From an uncultured Rhodocyclaceae bacterium (GTDB lineage Bacteria; Pseudomonadota; Gammaproteobacteria; Burkholderiales; Rhodocyclaceae), in the NCBI GenBank assembly GCA_907163225.1, contig OU015322.1, forward strand, positions 2,786,060-2,850,059: a DNA stretch of 64,000 bases, written 5' to 3'. The notes below the pieces were generated by a model, which searched no databases, was not told where the DNA came from, and saw only the letters and a program-made list of their open reading frames with translations. The translations under genes and the position numbers were made by a program. Numbering within the stretch: the first letter of the stretch is position 1; every line of letters starts with the position of its first letter. Below are positions 8,997 to 19,773 of this stretch, piece after piece.

Positions 8997-10744
8997 TGGT
9001 TGTGCGTCGCCGCCCGCAGCGTGGACATCGCTTTACCGAAAGTCCGGTGCTACAGCTGGCTTTGCAGGGCTGGCGTTCGCGTACCGTCGGGCTGGTGCTG
9101 ATGGCCGCGTTTTTGGCGCTGGTCGCCCGTGGTTTTTATTTGCAGGTGATCAACAACGACTTCTTGCAGCAGAAGGGCGATTCGCGCTATCTGCGGGACA
9201 TCGAGATTTCGGCCTCGCGCGGCAAGATTGTCGACCGCAACGGCGATTTGCTGGCCGTGTCGACGCCAATGAAGACGATCTGGGCGATCCCAGGCGATGC
9301 GCGAACGATGAATGCCCAACAAAAGCGCCAGTTGGCCGGCATGCTCGACATGAATGTTCGCGAGCTGGATGGCAAGATCGCATCGGAAAAGACTTTTACC
9401 TTTGTTAAGCGCCAGGTTTCCCCGGAGTCGGCTGACCGGATTGCCGCTGTCAAGTTTCCGGGGATTCATCAGGAGAAGGAATATCGCCGCTTTTATCCAA
9501 CGGCGGACATGACCGCCCACATCGTCGGCTTTACCGGTGTGGATGACAAAGGTCTGGAGGGGGTAGAGCTGGCCTTTCAGAACAGCCTGTTCGGCCGGCC
9601 GGGTAGCCGTACCGTGATTCGTGACCGGCGTGGCAGCATCGTCGAGGACGTTGGCGCAACCAAGCCGCCGCAGGATGGCAGGGATGTCCATCTGGCGCTT
9701 GATTCCAAGATTCAATACCTAGCCTTCAGTCAGCTCAAGCTGGCTGTCGAGGCGAACAATGCCAAGGCGGGCGGTGCTGTTGTCATTGACGCGCGAACAG
9801 GTGAAATCCTGGCTCTGGCCAACTGGCCAACCTACAACCCGAACAACCGGGAACGACTGTCTGGCGCGCAATTGCGCAACCGTGCGATTACCGATACTTT
9901 CGAACCCGGCTCGGTGATGAAGCCGTTTACGGCCGCGCTGGCGTTGGAAAAAGGCAAGGTTCGTTTCGATACCTCAATAAACTGCGCGCCGGGCCGAATG
10001 ACCATTGGCAGCGCAACGATTTCCGACGCCCATCCGCACGGCGTGCTGAGCGTGGCGCAGGTTATCCAGAAATCCTCCAACGTCGGCACGGCCAAGATTG
10101 CCCTTGGCTTCCCGCCCAAGGAAATGTGGGAAATGTTCGACAGCGTCGGATTCGGTCAGGCGCCGAATCTGGGCTTTCCCGGTGAGGTCAATGGCCGTTT
10201 GCGCCCTTGGAAAAACTGGCGGCCGATCGAGCAGGCGACGATGTCTTACGGCCACGGGATTGCGGTTAGCTTGATCCAGCTGGCTCGGGCATACACCGTT
10301 TTTGCACACGACGGCGAATTGATGCCATTGTCCCTGACCCGGATTGACGAGGCCGCGCCACGCGGCGTTCGCGTTTTTTCGCCACAGACCATGCGGGAAG
10401 TGCGGGCCATGCTGGAAATGGCAGTTCAGCCGGAAGGTACGGCGCCCAAGGCGCGCGTCGCGGGCTATCGGGTCGGTGGCAAGACGGGGACGGCCTACAA
10501 GATTGAAGGCGGCGTCTATGCCCGGAAATATGTCGCGTCCTTCGTCGGCATCGCGCCGATCAGCGATCCGCGACTGGTTGTCGCGGTCATGATCGACGAG
10601 CCAACCGGCGGCGCCCACTATGGTGGCGACGTGGCCGGCCCGGCCTTTTCGCAGATCGTTGGCGGCGCATTGCGTACCCTGGGCGTTCCCCCTGACGCGC
10701 CGGTTCAGGTGGCCGAAGTGGTCGCCGGAAGAGGCAAGCTGTGA
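8996..10744 (+). CDS. ftsI: Septal peptidoglycan transpeptidase FtsI (PBP3)
   Basis: This is a class B penicillin-binding protein of 582 residues. It has one N-terminal membrane helix (about 30-48), a dimerisation domain and a C-terminal transpeptidase domain. The catalytic SVMK is at Ser306; the SSN and KTG motifs follow (QKSSNVG and GGKTGTAYK). It crosslinks septal peptidoglycan with FtsW. The ATG at 8996 shares a base with the ftsL stop; an in-frame TTG sits three bases earlier and is less likely. Confidence 0.95.
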   Translation: MVVRRRPQRGHRFTESPVLQLALQGWRSRTVGLVLMAAFLALVARGFYLQVINNDFLQQKGDSRYLRDIEISASRGKIVDRNGDLLAVSTPMKTIWAIPGDARTMNAQQKRQLAGMLDMNVRELDGKIASEKTFTFVKRQVSPESADRIAAVKFPGIHQEKEYRRFYPTADMTAHIVGFTGVDDKGLEGVELAFQNSLFGRPGSRTVIRDRRGSIVEDVGATKPPQDGRDVHLALDSKIQYLAFSQLKLAVEANNAKAGGAVVIDARTGEILALANWPTYNPNNRERLSGAQLRNRAITDTFEPGSVMKPFTAALALEKGKVRFDTSINCAPGRMTIGSATISDAHPHGVLSVAQVIQKSSNVGTAKIALGFPPKEMWEMFDSVGFGQAPNLGFPGEVNGRLRPWKNWRPIEQATMSYGHGIAVSLIQLARAYTVFAHDGELMPLSLTRIDEAAPRGVRVFSPQTMREVRAMLEMAVQPEGTAPKARVAGYRVGGKTGTAYKIEGGVYARKYVASFVGIAPISDPRLVVAVMIDEPTGGAHYGGDVAGPAFSQIVGGALRTLGVPPDAPVQVAEVVAGRGKL

Positions 10745-12225
10745 TGACGCCACGCGAAATTCTCGACCGCCTGGAAACCATGGGCGTTGTGCCGACGGGG
10801 GTTGCTGACGACAGCCGTCAGGTGTTGCCGGGTGATCTCTTTCTGGCCTATCCGGGCGATCTGGCCGATGGCCGTCGCTTTATCGGCAACGCGCTGGAGC
10901 GCGGCGCAATTGCTGTTCTTTGGCAGCCCGGTGAGAACTTCGATTTTGGCCAAGATTTCCCGTTGACCGCAAACCTGCCGGTCGATGCCTTGCGTCCGCT
11001 GGCCGGGCCTTTGGCGCACGCCGTTTATGGCCACCCGAGCGAAGGCTTGTCGCTGATTGCCATCACCGGCACCAATGGCAAGACGACGATCAGCCAGTGC
11101 CTCGCCACGGCCTATCCGAAACCCTGTGCCATCATCGGCACGCTTGGCGCCGGCTTCCCCGATGCCTTGGTCGAAACAGGTTTCACGACGCCCGAAGCAA
11201 CGACGCTGATGCGCTATCTGGCGAAGTTCCGCGCGGCCAAGGCGGCCGCCTGTGCGCTTGAAGCGAGTTCGATCGGCATCGAAGAGGGGCGGATGAATGG
11301 CGCCCGCGTCGATGTCGGGGTGTTCACCAATCTCTCTCGTGATCATCTCGACTATCACGGCACGATGGAAGCCTACGCCGCGGCCAAGGAAAAGCTCTTT
11401 GGCTGGCCGCGTCTGCGCACGGCGATCATCAATCTGGATGACGAATTCGGCCGCCGTTTGATGGGCTCAACAAGCGCGATGCGCGTTCTTGGCTATGCCA
11501 TCGGCGAGCAGCGGCGTGATTTCCCGGCGCTGATTCGTGCCGAAAACTTGGTCGATACGCCCTTTGGTCAACGCTTCAGCCTGATCCTGCCCAATGGCCG
11601 GGCCACCGTAGATACGGCCCTGGTCGGCCGCTACAACATTTCAAATCTGTTGGCTGTCGCCGGCGTGCTGCACGATGCAGGCATGCAGGCGGTTGATGTG
11701 GCGCGCCGCCTTTCCGAGCTGACACCGCCGCCAGGCCGCATGGAGCGGGTCGGTGGAAATGGCGAGCCGCTGGTGCTCATTGACTACGCCCACACCCCAG
11801 ATGCGCTCGAAAACGCCCTGGGCGCCCTGCGCGGCGTAGCCGAGGCGCGCGGTGGTCGCCTCAGCGTTGTGTTTGGCTGTGGCGGTGATCGCGATCCGGG
11901 CAAGCGCCCGCAAATGGGCGAAGTGGCCGAGCGTCTGGCAGATCGCGCCGTGGTCACCAGCGACAATCCGCGCAGTGAGTCGGCGCAGTCCATCATCGAC
12001 GCCATTGTCGGCGGCATGACGCGGGCCGAAGTCGAGGCGGATCGTGGTGCCGCCATTCATCGCGTCATTGTCGAGGCCGACGAACATGACGTCATTTTGC
12101 TCGCTGGCAAAGGCCATGAGCCCTATCAGGAAATCGCCGGTGTTCGTTATCCCTTTTCCGATGTCGAGCAAGCCCGCGCCGCGCTGGCCTTGCGCCGTCC
12201 CCAATCCAAGGAGGTAGCGGCATGA
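10744..12225 (+). CDS. murE: UDP-MurNAc-L-Ala-D-Glu:meso-DAP ligase MurE
   Basis: This 493-residue cytoplasmic ligase adds the third residue of the stem peptide. The ATP-binding motif is ITGTNGKTTISQ. The DNPR motif (TSDNPRSE) marks meso-diaminopimelate rather than lysine specificity. The ATG at 10744 overlaps the ftsI stop by one base; a GTG three bases earlier is an alternative. Residues about 66-76 (FDFGQDFPLTAN) are encoded by DNA resembling an inverted copy of the dispersed repeat. Confidence 0.95.
   Translation: MTPREILDRLETMGVVPTGVADDSRQVLPGDLFLAYPGDLADGRRFIGNALERGAIAVLWQPGENFDFGQDFPLTANLPVDALRPLAGPLAHAVYGHPSEGLSLIAITGTNGKTTISQCLATAYPKPCAIIGTLGAGFPDALVETGFTTPEATTLMRYLAKFRAAKAAACALEASSIGIEEGRMNGARVDVGVFTNLSRDHLDYHGTMEAYAAAKEKLFGWPRLRTAIINLDDEFGRRLMGSTSAMRVLGYAIGEQRRDFPALIRAENLVDTPFGQRFSLILPNGRATVDTALVGRYNISNLLAVAGVLHDAGMQAVDVARRLSELTPPPGRMERVGGNGEPLVLIDYAHTPDALENALGALRGVAEARGGRLSVVFGCGGDRDPGKRPQMGEVAERLADRAVVTSDNPRSESAQSIIDAIVGGMTRAEVEADRGAAIHRVIVEADEHDVILLAGKGHEPYQEIAGVRYPFSDVEQARAALALRRPQSKEVAA
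10941..10970 (-). repeat. Degenerate dispersed repeat inside murE
   Basis: The plus strand reads CGATTTTGGCC, then AAGATTTCC, then CGTTGACCGC. The order and spacing are the same as in the minus-oriented repeat copies (AATTTTGGCC, TTTTTCCC, GGTTGACCGT). It lies in the variable N-terminal domain of murE. The match is partial and could be chance. Confidence 0.4.
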
Positions 12226-13589
12226 AATGGCTGCTTTCACAAGTCGCCCAGTCGACGCAAGGTCGCTTGATCGGCCGCGACGTCGAGGTGACAGGTGTGA
12301 CGACCGACACCCGTGCCGTGGCTGACGGCCAACTATTCATCGCCCTCAGCGGCGAACGCTTCGATGCCCATGATTTTCTCGATCAGGCCGTCGCTGCAGG
12401 CGCAGTTGCCTTGCTGGTCTCGAATGAAAGCAAGGTGCCGGCCGGCATTTCAGCGGTCGTGGTCGATGATACGCGCCTTGCCCTCGGCTGCTTCGCTGCT
12501 GCCTGGCGTGCCCAGTTCGATTTGCCGGTGATCGCGGTGACCGGCTCCAATGGCAAGACGACGACGAAGGAAATGATCGCCTCGATTCTCAAGGCTGCCT
12601 TCGGTGCCGCCGTGCTGTCGACGCGTGGCAACCTGAACAACGACATCGGCTTGCCGCTGACCCTGCTTGGCCTCCGCGCCTCACACCGCGCAGCGGTGAT
12701 CGAGATGGGCATGAACCATCCCGGTGAAATTGCTTATCTGGCGCCACTGGGTGCGCCGACGGTGGCGCTGGTGACCAACGCCCAGCGCGCTCACCTCGAA
12801 GGCATGGGCGATCTCGACGAAGTGGCGCGTGAAAAAGGCAGCATCTTCGGCGGCCTGCAAGCGAATGGCGTCGCGGTGATCAATGCCGACGATGCCTACG
12901 TCGATGTTTGGCGCGGCATGGCTGGTCAGCACGCGGTGCGTACTTTTGGTATCGACCATGCCGCTGATGTGAGCGGCGCCGTCCACCAGCACGGGCTGGA
13001 AATCGCCATCGATCTGAAGGCTGCGGAAGGCGATGCTGCCGTCACGCTGCACATTCCCGGCCGCCACAACGCCCGTAACGCCGTTGCCGCTGCCGCCGCC
13101 TGTCTGGCCGCCGGGGTGCCGATGAGCGCCGTGGTCGAAGGGCTGAATGCCTTCGCCGGCGTCAAGGGCCGTCTGCAGCGCCGGGCCGGCAACAAGGGCG
13201 CCGAGATTCTCGACGATACCTACAACGCCAACCCGGATTCCGTGCGCGCCGGCATCGATGTGCTGGCTGCCACCATCGGCCGCAAGCTGTTCGTGCTCGG
13301 CGACATGGGCGAAATCGGCGAGGCCAGCGGCCAGTATCACGACGAAATCGGCGGCTACGCCAAGAGCCAGGGCATCGACCGCCTGTTTGCGCTGGGCGAC
13401 GCCGCGCAGCAGGCCGTGCGCAACTTCGGCGAAGGCGCCAAGCACTACTGCAACATCGAAAAGCTGATTGCTGCGGTCGACAAGGAAATGGGCCCGGAAA
13501 CCACTGTGCTGGTAAAGGGCTCGCGCTTTATGAAAATGGAACGCGTGGTGGATGCCCTCGCTGTGCCGGTTACCGAGGAGAAACACTGA
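12222..13589 (+). CDS. murF: UDP-MurNAc-tripeptide:D-Ala-D-Ala ligase MurF
   Basis: This 455-residue Mur ligase adds D-Ala-D-Ala to complete the UDP-MurNAc-pentapeptide. The ATP-binding loop is [14 protein letters not shown]. The central-domain motifs [10 protein letters not shown] and NADDAYVD and the C-terminal [10 protein letters not shown] motif are present. It overlaps murE by 4 bp (ATGA) and shares one base with mraY. Confidence 0.95.
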   Translation: MKWLLSQVAQSTQGRLIGRDVEVTGVTTDTRAVADGQLFIALSGERFDAHDFLDQAVAAGAVALLVSNESKVPAGISAVVVDDTRLALGCFAAAWRAQFDLPVIAVTGSNGKTTTKEMIASILKAAFGAAVLSTRGNLNNDIGLPLTLLGLRASHRAAVIEMGMNHPGEIAYLAPLGAPTVALVTNAQRAHLEGMGDLDEVAREKGSIFGGLQANGVAVINADDAYVDVWRGMAGQHAVRTFGIDHAADVSGAVHQHGLEIAIDLKAAEGDAAVTLHIPGRHNARNAVAAAAACLAAGVPMSAVVEGLNAFAGVKGRLQRRAGNKGAEILDDTYNANPDSVRAGIDVLAATIGRKLFVLGDMGEIGEASGQYHDEIGGYAKSQGIDRLFALGDAAQQAVRNFGEGAKHYCNIEKLIAAVDKEMGPETTVLVKGSRFMKMERVVDALAVPVTEEKH

Positions 13590-14692
13590 TGCTGCTTGCG
13601 TTGGCCCAATGGCTCGCCCAGGACGTTCGCTTTTTCAACGTCTTCAACTACATCACGCTGCGCACTGTGCTGGCCGCGATGACCGCGCTGCTCATCTCGT
13701 TTGCCGCCGGCCCCGGCGTCATCCGCTGGCTGGCCGCCAAGAAGATCGGCCAGGCAGTGCGTTCCGACGGCCCGCAGACCCACCTCGTCAAATCCGGCAC
13801 GCCCACCATGGGCGGCGTGCTGATCCTGATTTCCATCGGCCTGACCACGCTCCTTTGGGGTGATCTCAGCAACAAATACGTGTGGACGGTGCTTGTCGTC
13901 ACGCTCGGCTTCGGCATTGTCGGCTGGTACGACGACTGGAAGAAAGTGGTCTATCGCGACCCGAAGGGCCTGTCGGCTGGCTGGAAATACCTGTGGCAAT
14001 CGATCCTCGGCCTCGGCGCCGCGCTCTTCCTCGCCTACTCGGCCAAGTCCGGTGCGCAGACCGAATTGATCGTGCCTTTCTTCAAGACCGTCGCCTATCC
14101 GCTCGGCATCATCGGCTTCATCACGCTGACCTACTTCGTCATCGTCGGCACCAGCAACGCGGTCAACCTGACCGATGGCCTTGACGGCCTGGCGATCATG
14201 CCGACCGTCATGATCGCCGGTGCTTTCGCCATCTTTGCCTACGTCACCGGCCATGCCGTGCTGGCCAAATACCTGTTCATTCCCTACGTACCGGGGGCGG
14301 GCGAGTTGTGCATCCTGCTCGGCGCCATCGCCGGTGCCGGCCTCGGCTTCCTGTGGTTCAACGCCTATCCGGCTGAAGTGTTCATGGGCGACGTCGGCGC
14401 GCTGTCGCTGGGCGCCGCACTGGGCACTGTCGCCGTCATCCTGCGTCAGGAAATCGTGCTGCTGATCATGGGCGGCGTCTTCGTCGTCGAAACCCTGTCG
14501 GTCATGCTGCAGGTCAGCTACTTCAAGTACACCAAGAAAAAGTTCGGCGAAGGCCGCCGCATCCTGCGCATGGCGCCGCTGCACCACCACTTTGAACAGT
14601 CGGGCTGGAAGGAGACGCAGGTCGTCGTCCGCTTCTGGATCATCACCATCATGCTCGTGCTGGTCGGGCTGTCTTCGTTGAAGCTGCGCTGA
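13589..14692 (+). CDS. mraY: Phospho-MurNAc-pentapeptide transferase MraY
   Basis: This 367-residue polytopic membrane enzyme moves phospho-MurNAc-pentapeptide to undecaprenyl phosphate, making lipid I. Diagnostic motifs are the aspartate-rich [23 protein letters not shown] and APLHHHFE near the C-terminus. It overlaps murF and murD by one base on each side. Confidence 0.96.
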   Translation: MLLALAQWLAQDVRFFNVFNYITLRTVLAAMTALLISFAAGPGVIRWLAAKKIGQAVRSDGPQTHLVKSGTPTMGGVLILISIGLTTLLWGDLSNKYVWTVLVVTLGFGIVGWYDDWKKVVYRDPKGLSAGWKYLWQSILGLGAALFLAYSAKSGAQTELIVPFFKTVAYPLGIIGFITLTYFVIVGTSNAVNLTDGLDGLAIMPTVMIAGAFAIFAYVTGHAVLAKYLFIPYVPGAGELCILLGAIAGAGLGFLWFNAYPAEVFMGDVGALSLGAALGTVAVILRQEIVLLIMGGVFVVETLSVMLQVSYFKYTKKKFGEGRRILRMAPLHHHFEQSGWKETQVVVRFWIITIMLVLVGLSSLKLR

Positions 14693-16044
14693 TGGAACTC
14701 AAGGGCAAACGCGTTCTGGTAGTCGGGCTCGGTGAGTCCGGACTGGCGATGGCCAAGTGGCTGCATCGCCAGGGCGCGTTGGTCCGTGTCGCCGATTCGC
14801 GTGACAACCCGCCGAACGTCGATGCCCTGCAACGCGTTGCGCCGGGTGCCGAACTGATTGCCGGGCCGTTTACAAGCGCTCCATTTGCCAGCGCCGATCT
14901 GGTCGCGCTGTCGCCGGGCGTCGCCAAGGCCACGCCGGTGATTGCTGCGGTCAACCAGAAAATAGTGTCAGAAATCGAATTGTTCGCTGCCGGCGTGCGC
15001 GAGCAGGTGCCCGGATCCAAGATCGTCGCCATCACCGGCAGCAACGGCAAGACTACCACTACGGCGCTGACCGCCCATCTGCTCAATGGCGCCGGGGTGC
15101 CAGCCATTGCCTGCGGCAACATTTCGCCGTCAGCCCTCGATGCACTGATGGACGCGCAGGATGCCGGCGCTTTGCCGAAGGTCTGGGTCGTCGAACTATC
15201 CAGCTTCCAGCTTGAAACGACGCACCACCTGAATGCCGCTGCGGCCACCGTCCTCAACGTCTCGGAAGATCACCTCGACCGCTACGACGGCAGCCTGGCC
15301 AACTACGCCGCTGCCAAGTCGCGCGTTTTCCAGGGCAAGGGCGTCATGGTGCTGAACCGCGACGACGACTGGTCGATGGCCAACGGCCGCTGCGGCCGGA
15401 CGATGGTGACTTTCGGCCTCAATGCCGCGCCGCGCGGCGTCGATTACGGCTTTGCCGACGGCGTCATCTGTCGCGGCAAGGAAAAGCTGGTCGCGCTGGC
15501 CGATCTGAAATTGTCCGGCCTGCACAACGCCGCCAACGCGATGGCCGCTTTGGCCCTGTGCGAAGCCATCGGTGTTGAACCGACTCGCCTGATCGAACCG
15601 CTCAAGTCCTTCTCCGGTCTGCCGCATCGCGTTGAAACCGTGGCTGAAATCGATGGTGTGCTTTACGTCGATGACTCCAAGGGCACCAATGTCGGCGCCA
15701 CACTCGCTGCCATCGAAGGCATGGGCTGCAAGGTCGCCATCGTGCTGGGTGGCGACGGCAAGGGCCAGGATTTCTCGCCGCTCAAGCCTGCGCTCGAAAA
15801 GCACGGCCGCGCCGTGGCATTGATCGGCCGCGATGCCGCCGCCATCGGCATGGCCCTCGAAGGCAGCGGAGTACCGACCCGAATTCTCGGTGACATGGAA
15901 GCAGCGGTTCGCTGGCTGGCCGCTCAGGCGCAATCAGGCGACTGCGTGCTGCTATCTCCTGCCTGTGCCAGCCTCGACATGTACAAGAATTACGCTCACC
16001 GCGCCCAGGCTTTCATCGACGCGGTGAAGGGGCTGTCGGCATGA
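14692..16044 (+). CDS. murD: UDP-MurNAc-L-Ala:D-Glu ligase MurD
   Basis: This 450-residue cytoplasmic ligase adds D-glutamate. The N-terminal Rossmann domain (VLVVGLGESGLAMAKWL) is followed by the ATP loop [14 protein letters not shown]. Conserved NVSEDHLDRY and DDSKGTNVGAT also appear. The stop overlaps the ftsW start by 4 bp. Confidence 0.95.
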   Translation: MELKGKRVLVVGLGESGLAMAKWLHRQGALVRVADSRDNPPNVDALQRVAPGAELIAGPFTSAPFASADLVALSPGVAKATPVIAAVNQKIVSEIELFAAGVREQVPGSKIVAITGSNGKTTTTALTAHLLNGAGVPAIACGNISPSALDALMDAQDAGALPKVWVVELSSFQLETTHHLNAAAATVLNVSEDHLDRYDGSLANYAAAKSRVFQGKGVMVLNRDDDWSMANGRCGRTMVTFGLNAAPRGVDYGFADGVICRGKEKLVALADLKLSGLHNAANAMAALALCEAIGVEPTRLIEPLKSFSGLPHRVETVAEIDGVLYVDDSKGTNVGATLAAIEGMGCKVAIVLGGDGKGQDFSPLKPALEKHGRAVALIGRDAAAIGMALEGSGVPTRILGDMEAAVRWLAAQAQSGDCVLLSPACASLDMYKNYAHRAQAFIDAVKGLSA

Positions 16045-17204
16045 TGATCGGCGCCCTCGACTCGCCGCGTCGGCAAGTTGCCGAGATCGACTATGCCCTG
16101 CTGTGGAGCATCTTGATCCTGCTTTTCTCCGGCCTGGTCATGGTTTATTCCTCTTCCATCGCCATTGCAGAAGGTGGGCGCTTTACCGGGCATCAGCCGG
16201 CTTATTACCTTGTTCGCCACGGCGTTTTCCTGTGCATCGGGTTGGTCGCCGCCGCGGTGACATTCCAGGTGCCGTTGTCGCTGTGGCAGAAAAATGCACC
16301 CTATCTGTTCATGATCGGCGTCGCCCTGCTGGCACTGGTGCTGATCCCCGGCGTCGGCCGCGACGTCAATGGTGCCCGCCGCTGGTTGTCGCTCGGTTTT
16401 GCCAACCTGCAGCCCTCCGAGCTGATGAAGATGTTCGCCGTGCTCTACGCCGCCGACTACACGGTACGCAAGATCAACGTCATGCATGACCTGAAACAGG
16501 CCTTCCTGCCGATGTTCGGCGCCATGGCTGTGGTCGGCATGCTGCTCTTGAAGGAGCCGGACTTCGGTGCCTTCGTGGTCATCATTTCCATCGCCATGGG
16601 CATCCTCTTCCTCGGCGGCCTGAAGGCACGGCTGTTCGCGCTCCTCATCGTCGGCCTGCTGATCGCCTTCGCGATCATGATCATCGTTTCACCTTACCGG
16701 CGCGACCGGGTGTTCGGGTTCATGGACCCGTGGGCCGATGCCTTCGGCCGTGGTTACCAGTTGTCCCACTCGCTGATCGCTTTCGGTCGTGGCGAGTTGT
16801 TTGGCGTCGGCCTCGGTGCCAGCGTCGAGAAGCTGTTTTATCTGCCGGAAGCACATACCGACTTCCTGCTCGCCGTGGTTGCGGAAGAAATGGGTTTCTT
16901 CGGCGTGGTGGCCATCATCGGCCTGTTCGCTCTACTCGTTCAGCGCGCTTTCGCCATCGGCCGGCAAGCTGTTCAGCTCGATCGCCTCTACCCTGCGCTG
17001 GTCGCCATGGGCATGGGTATCTGGTTCGGCGTCCAGTCTTTCATCAACATGGGCGTGAACATGGGCCTGCTGCCGACCAAGGGGCTGACTTTGCCCCTGA
17101 TGAGCTTCGGTGGTTCCGGCATCTTCGCCAATTGCGTGGCCTTGGCGATTCTGCTTCGGGTCGACTGGGAAAACCGCCAATTGATGCGCGGGGGCAAGCT
17201 ATGA
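16041..17204 (+). CDS. ftsW: Septal peptidoglycan glycosyltransferase FtsW
   Basis: This 387-residue SEDS-family protein has about ten membrane helices and polymerises lipid II with FtsI. Conserved stretches are GRDVNGARRWLSLG, LLKEPDFGAFVV, HTDFLLAVVAEEMGF and LMSFGGSG. Two tandem ATGs (16041, 16044) overlap the murD stop. The C-terminus LMRGGKL is encoded by DNA that recurs 125 bp downstream just before murG. Confidence 0.95.
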   Translation: MMIGALDSPRRQVAEIDYALLWSILILLFSGLVMVYSSSIAIAEGGRFTGHQPAYYLVRHGVFLCIGLVAAAVTFQVPLSLWQKNAPYLFMIGVALLALVLIPGVGRDVNGARRWLSLGFANLQPSELMKMFAVLYAADYTVRKINVMHDLKQAFLPMFGAMAVVGMLLLKEPDFGAFVVIISIAMGILFLGGLKARLFALLIVGLLIAFAIMIIVSPYRRDRVFGFMDPWADAFGRGYQLSHSLIAFGRGELFGVGLGASVEKLFYLPEAHTDFLLAVVAEEMGFFGVVAIIGLFALLVQRAFAIGRQAVQLDRLYPALVAMGMGIWFGVQSFINMGVNMGLLPTKGLTLPLMSFGGSGIFANCVALAILLRVDWENRQLMRGGKL

Positions 17205-17334
17205 CGACGTCCAGCGCCTATTCGCAGCAATTGGCGATTTCGTCGCAGGCTAACCCGGCGCAGCCGGTGTTAAGGGCGCAGCCCGGCCGTAGACAAAGTC
17301 GCCCTTCATCGCGCGGGGGCAAACTATGAAGACG
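17186..17334 (+). repeat. 24-bp direct repeat pair bracketing the ftsW-murG spacer
   Basis: Bases 17186-17209 and 17311-17334 match at 22 of 24 positions (GCGCGGGGGCAA, G or A, CTATGA, C or A, GACG). Each contains an ATGA stop-start overlap: the first joins ftsW to the small ORF and the second joins that ORF to murG. The arrangement looks like a duplication or insertion of about 125 bp that kept translational coupling. Confidence 0.8.
17201..17329 (+). CDS. Coupled 42-residue micro-ORF between ftsW and murG
   Basis: An ATG at 17201 overlaps the ftsW stop, and the TGA at 17327-17329 overlaps the murG ATG. The product is 42 residues, starting [20 protein letters not shown] and ending SSRGGKL. 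It is rich in Ser, Gln and Arg and has no membrane segment. Its last residues RGGKL repeat the FtsW C-terminus because of the direct repeat. No family is recognised. Translation is plausible from the coupling; a role is unknown, and it may only carry ribosomes across the spacer. Confidence 0.5.
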   Translation: MTTSSAYSQQLAISSQANPAQPVLRAQPGRRQSRPSSRGGKL

Positions 17335-18381
17335 ATCATGGTCATGGCCGGCGGTACCGGCGGCCACATCTTCCCGGCGCTGGCCGTTGCCCATTCCCTG
17401 CGTGATGCCGGCTGGCGTGTCGTCTGGCTTGGCAATCCCGATGGTATGGAAGCCCGTCTGGTGCCCCAGCACGGCTTCGAGATGGTTAATCTGAAGTTCG
17501 CCGCCCTGCGCGGCAAGGGCATTTTGCGCAAGCTGCTGCTGCCGCTCAATCTGCTCAGGGGCTTCTGGCAGGCACAAAAGGCCATCCGGCAGATTCAGCC
17601 CAATGTCGTGCTCGGCATGGGCGGCTACATCACGTTCCCGGGCGGCATGATGGCTTCGCTGCTCGGCAAGCCGCTGGTGGTGCATGAGCAGAACTCCGTC
17701 GCCGGACTGGCCAATCGCGTGCTGGCCGGTGTCGCTGACCGCATCGTCACCGGCTTCCCGGATGTCCTGAACAAGGGTGTTTGGGCGGGTAACCCGGTGC
17801 GCCCGGAAATCGCCAAAATCGCTCCACCGGCCGAACGCTTTGCCGACCGCACCGGCGCCCTGCGGGTTTTGGTCATCGGTGGCAGCCTTGGCGCGGCGGC
17901 ATTGAACGAAATGGTGCCGAAAGGCATGGCCTTGCTCGGCGAAAGCGACCAGCCGCAAATCGTCCATCAGGCCGGCGAAAAGCATATCGAGGCGCTCAAG
18001 GCCAACTACGCCGCGGTCGGCGTGCAGGCCCATTGCGTCTCCTTCATCGAAGACATGGCCGGCGCCTACGAGTGGGCCGATCTGGTTATTTGCCGTTCTG
18101 GCGCGTTGACCGTGGCAGAGCTGGCAGCGACCGGCGTGGCGAGCATCCTGGTGCCCTTCCCGCATGCGGTGGATGACCACCAGACCGGGAATGCCAAGTT
18201 TTTAGTTAACGTCGGCGGCGCCTTCCTGTTGCCGCAAAACGAATTGACAGCGGAATCCATCGCCCTGATCCGGAACTATTCCCGCGGTCAACTGCTGGAA
18301 ATGGCCGAAAAAGCCCGCAGCCTGGCCAAGCCCGATGCCACCGCAGAAGTGGCCAATATTTGCGCGGAGAGTGCGAAATAA
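17326..18381 (+). CDS. murG: Lipid II synthase MurG
   Basis: This 351-residue GT28 enzyme transfers GlcNAc to lipid I on the inner membrane face. The glycine-rich [16 protein letters not shown], the [15 protein letters not shown] motif and the donor-binding region around [15 protein letters not shown] and [13 protein letters not shown] are present. It starts in an ATGA overlap with the micro-ORF, not directly with ftsW. The murC ATG follows the TAA without a gap. Confidence 0.95.
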   Translation: MKTIMVMAGGTGGHIFPALAVAHSLRDAGWRVVWLGNPDGMEARLVPQHGFEMVNLKFAALRGKGILRKLLLPLNLLRGFWQAQKAIRQIQPNVVLGMGGYITFPGGMMASLLGKPLVVHEQNSVAGLANRVLAGVADRIVTGFPDVLNKGVWAGNPVRPEIAKIAPPAERFADRTGALRVLVIGGSLGAAALNEMVPKGMALLGESDQPQIVHQAGEKHIEALKANYAAVGVQAHCVSFIEDMAGAYEWADLVICRSGALTVAELAATGVASILVPFPHAVDDHQTGNAKFLVNVGGAFLLPQNELTAESIALIRNYSRGQLLEMAEKARSLAKPDATAEVANICAESAK

Positions 18382-19773
18382 ATGAAACATAAAGTCAAAC
18401 ACATCCATTTCGTCGGCGTCGGTGGGTCGGGCATGAGCGGCATCGCCGAGGTCATGGCTCACCTGGGCTATACCGTCACCGGCTCTGACATCGCGGCCAG
18501 CGCAACGACGCGCCGCCTCGAAGGTGAAGGCGTCAAGGTCAGGATCGGTCACGCTGCCGAAAACATGGCAGGTGCCGACGCCGTGGTCATCTCGACCGCC
18601 GTCAAGGAAGACAATCCGGAAGTGATTGCCGCCCGCGAGCGCAAGATTCCGGTCGTGCCGCGCGCCCAGATGCTGGCCGAACTGATGCGTCTCAAGCACG
18701 GCATCGCCATCGCCGGCACGCACGGCAAGACGACGACGACCAGCCTGGTGACCAGCATCCTGGCCGAAGGCGGAATTGACCCGACTTTCGTCATCGGCGG
18801 TCGCCTTAATGCCGCCGGCGCCAACGCCCGGTTGGGCAGCGGCGATTTCCTGGTCGCCGAAGCCGACGAGTCGGACGCCTCCTTCCTTTTCCTGTCGCCG
18901 ATCATTTCGGTCGTCACCAATATCGACGCCGATCACATGGAAACCTACGGCCACGACTTCGAGCGTCTGAAGAGTGCCTTCGTCGAGTTCCTGAACCGCC
19001 TGCCGTTTTATGGCGTGGCCGTGCTTTGCGGTGACGACGCCAACGTCCGCGCCATCATGCCGCGCGTGCCGAAGCAGATCATCACCTACGGCCTGTCGCC
19101 GGACTGCAATTTCTACGCCGAAAATGTCGTCGCTGCCGATGGCCAGATGCGATTTACCTGCGTTCGCGTCAATGGCTCGGTGTCGCGCCTCGACATCACG
19201 CTCAACACGCCGGGTATGCACAACGTGCTCAATTCACTGGCGGCGATTGCCGTGGCAACCGAAGTCGGCGTCGAAGATGCGGCCATCATCAAGGCATTGG
19301 CCGAGTTCAAAGGCGTTGGCCGCCGCTTCCAGCGATACGGCGAAGTGGCCTTGCCGGCGGGTGGCTCCTTCACGCTGGTCGATGACTACGGCCATCACCC
19401 GGTCGAAATGGCTGCGACGCTGGCCGCCGCCCGCGGCGCCTTCCCCGGACGTCGTCTGATGCTCGCCTTCCAGCCGCACCGCTACACGCGGACGCGGGAT
19501 TGCTTCGAAGATTTCGTCAAAGTGCTAAGCACGGTCGATGCCCTGTTGCTTTCGGAAATCTACGCCGCCGGCGAAGCGCCGATTATCGCTGCCGACGGCC
19601 GCTCACTGGCCCGCGCCCTGCGCGTCGCCGGCAAGGTCGAGCCGGTTTTCGTCGAAGACATCGCGGCCATGCCGCAAACGATCATGGACGCCGCCCGTGA
19701 TGGCGACGTCGTCTTGTGCATGGGCGCCGGCTCGATTGGTGCCGTTCCCGGAAAGGTAGCGGCGCAAGTATGA
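18382..19773 (+). CDS. murC: UDP-MurNAc:L-alanine ligase MurC
   Basis: This 463-residue ligase adds L-alanine to UDP-MurNAc. The N-terminal [16 protein letters not shown] Rossmann motif, the ATP loop [12 protein letters not shown] and the C-terminal [17 protein letters not shown] stretch are typical. It sits between murG and ddlB; no murB lies between them. Confidence 0.95.
   Translation: MKHKVKHIHFVGVGGSGMSGIAEVMAHLGYTVTGSDIAASATTRRLEGEGVKVRIGHAAENMAGADAVVISTAVKEDNPEVIAARERKIPVVPRAQMLAELMRLKHGIAIAGTHGKTTTTSLVTSILAEGGIDPTFVIGGRLNAAGANARLGSGDFLVAEADESDASFLFLSPIISVVTNIDADHMETYGHDFERLKSAFVEFLNRLPFYGVAVLCGDDANVRAIMPRVPKQIITYGLSPDCNFYAENVVAADGQMRFTCVRVNGSVSRLDITLNTPGMHNVLNSLAAIAVATEVGVEDAAIIKALAEFKGVGRRFQRYGEVALPAGGSFTLVDDYGHHPVEMAATLAAARGAFPGRRLMLAFQPHRYTRTRDCFEDFVKVLSTVDALLLSEIYAAGEAPIIAADGRSLARALRVAGKVEPVFVEDIAAMPQTIMDAARDGDVVLCMGAGSIGAVPGKVAAQV

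Noticed and set aside
14951-14985. Possible repeat copy in murD (CGGTCAACCAGAAAATAG...)
   Set aside because: Only the first nine bases match well, and the downstream half encodes the conserved EIELF of MurD.
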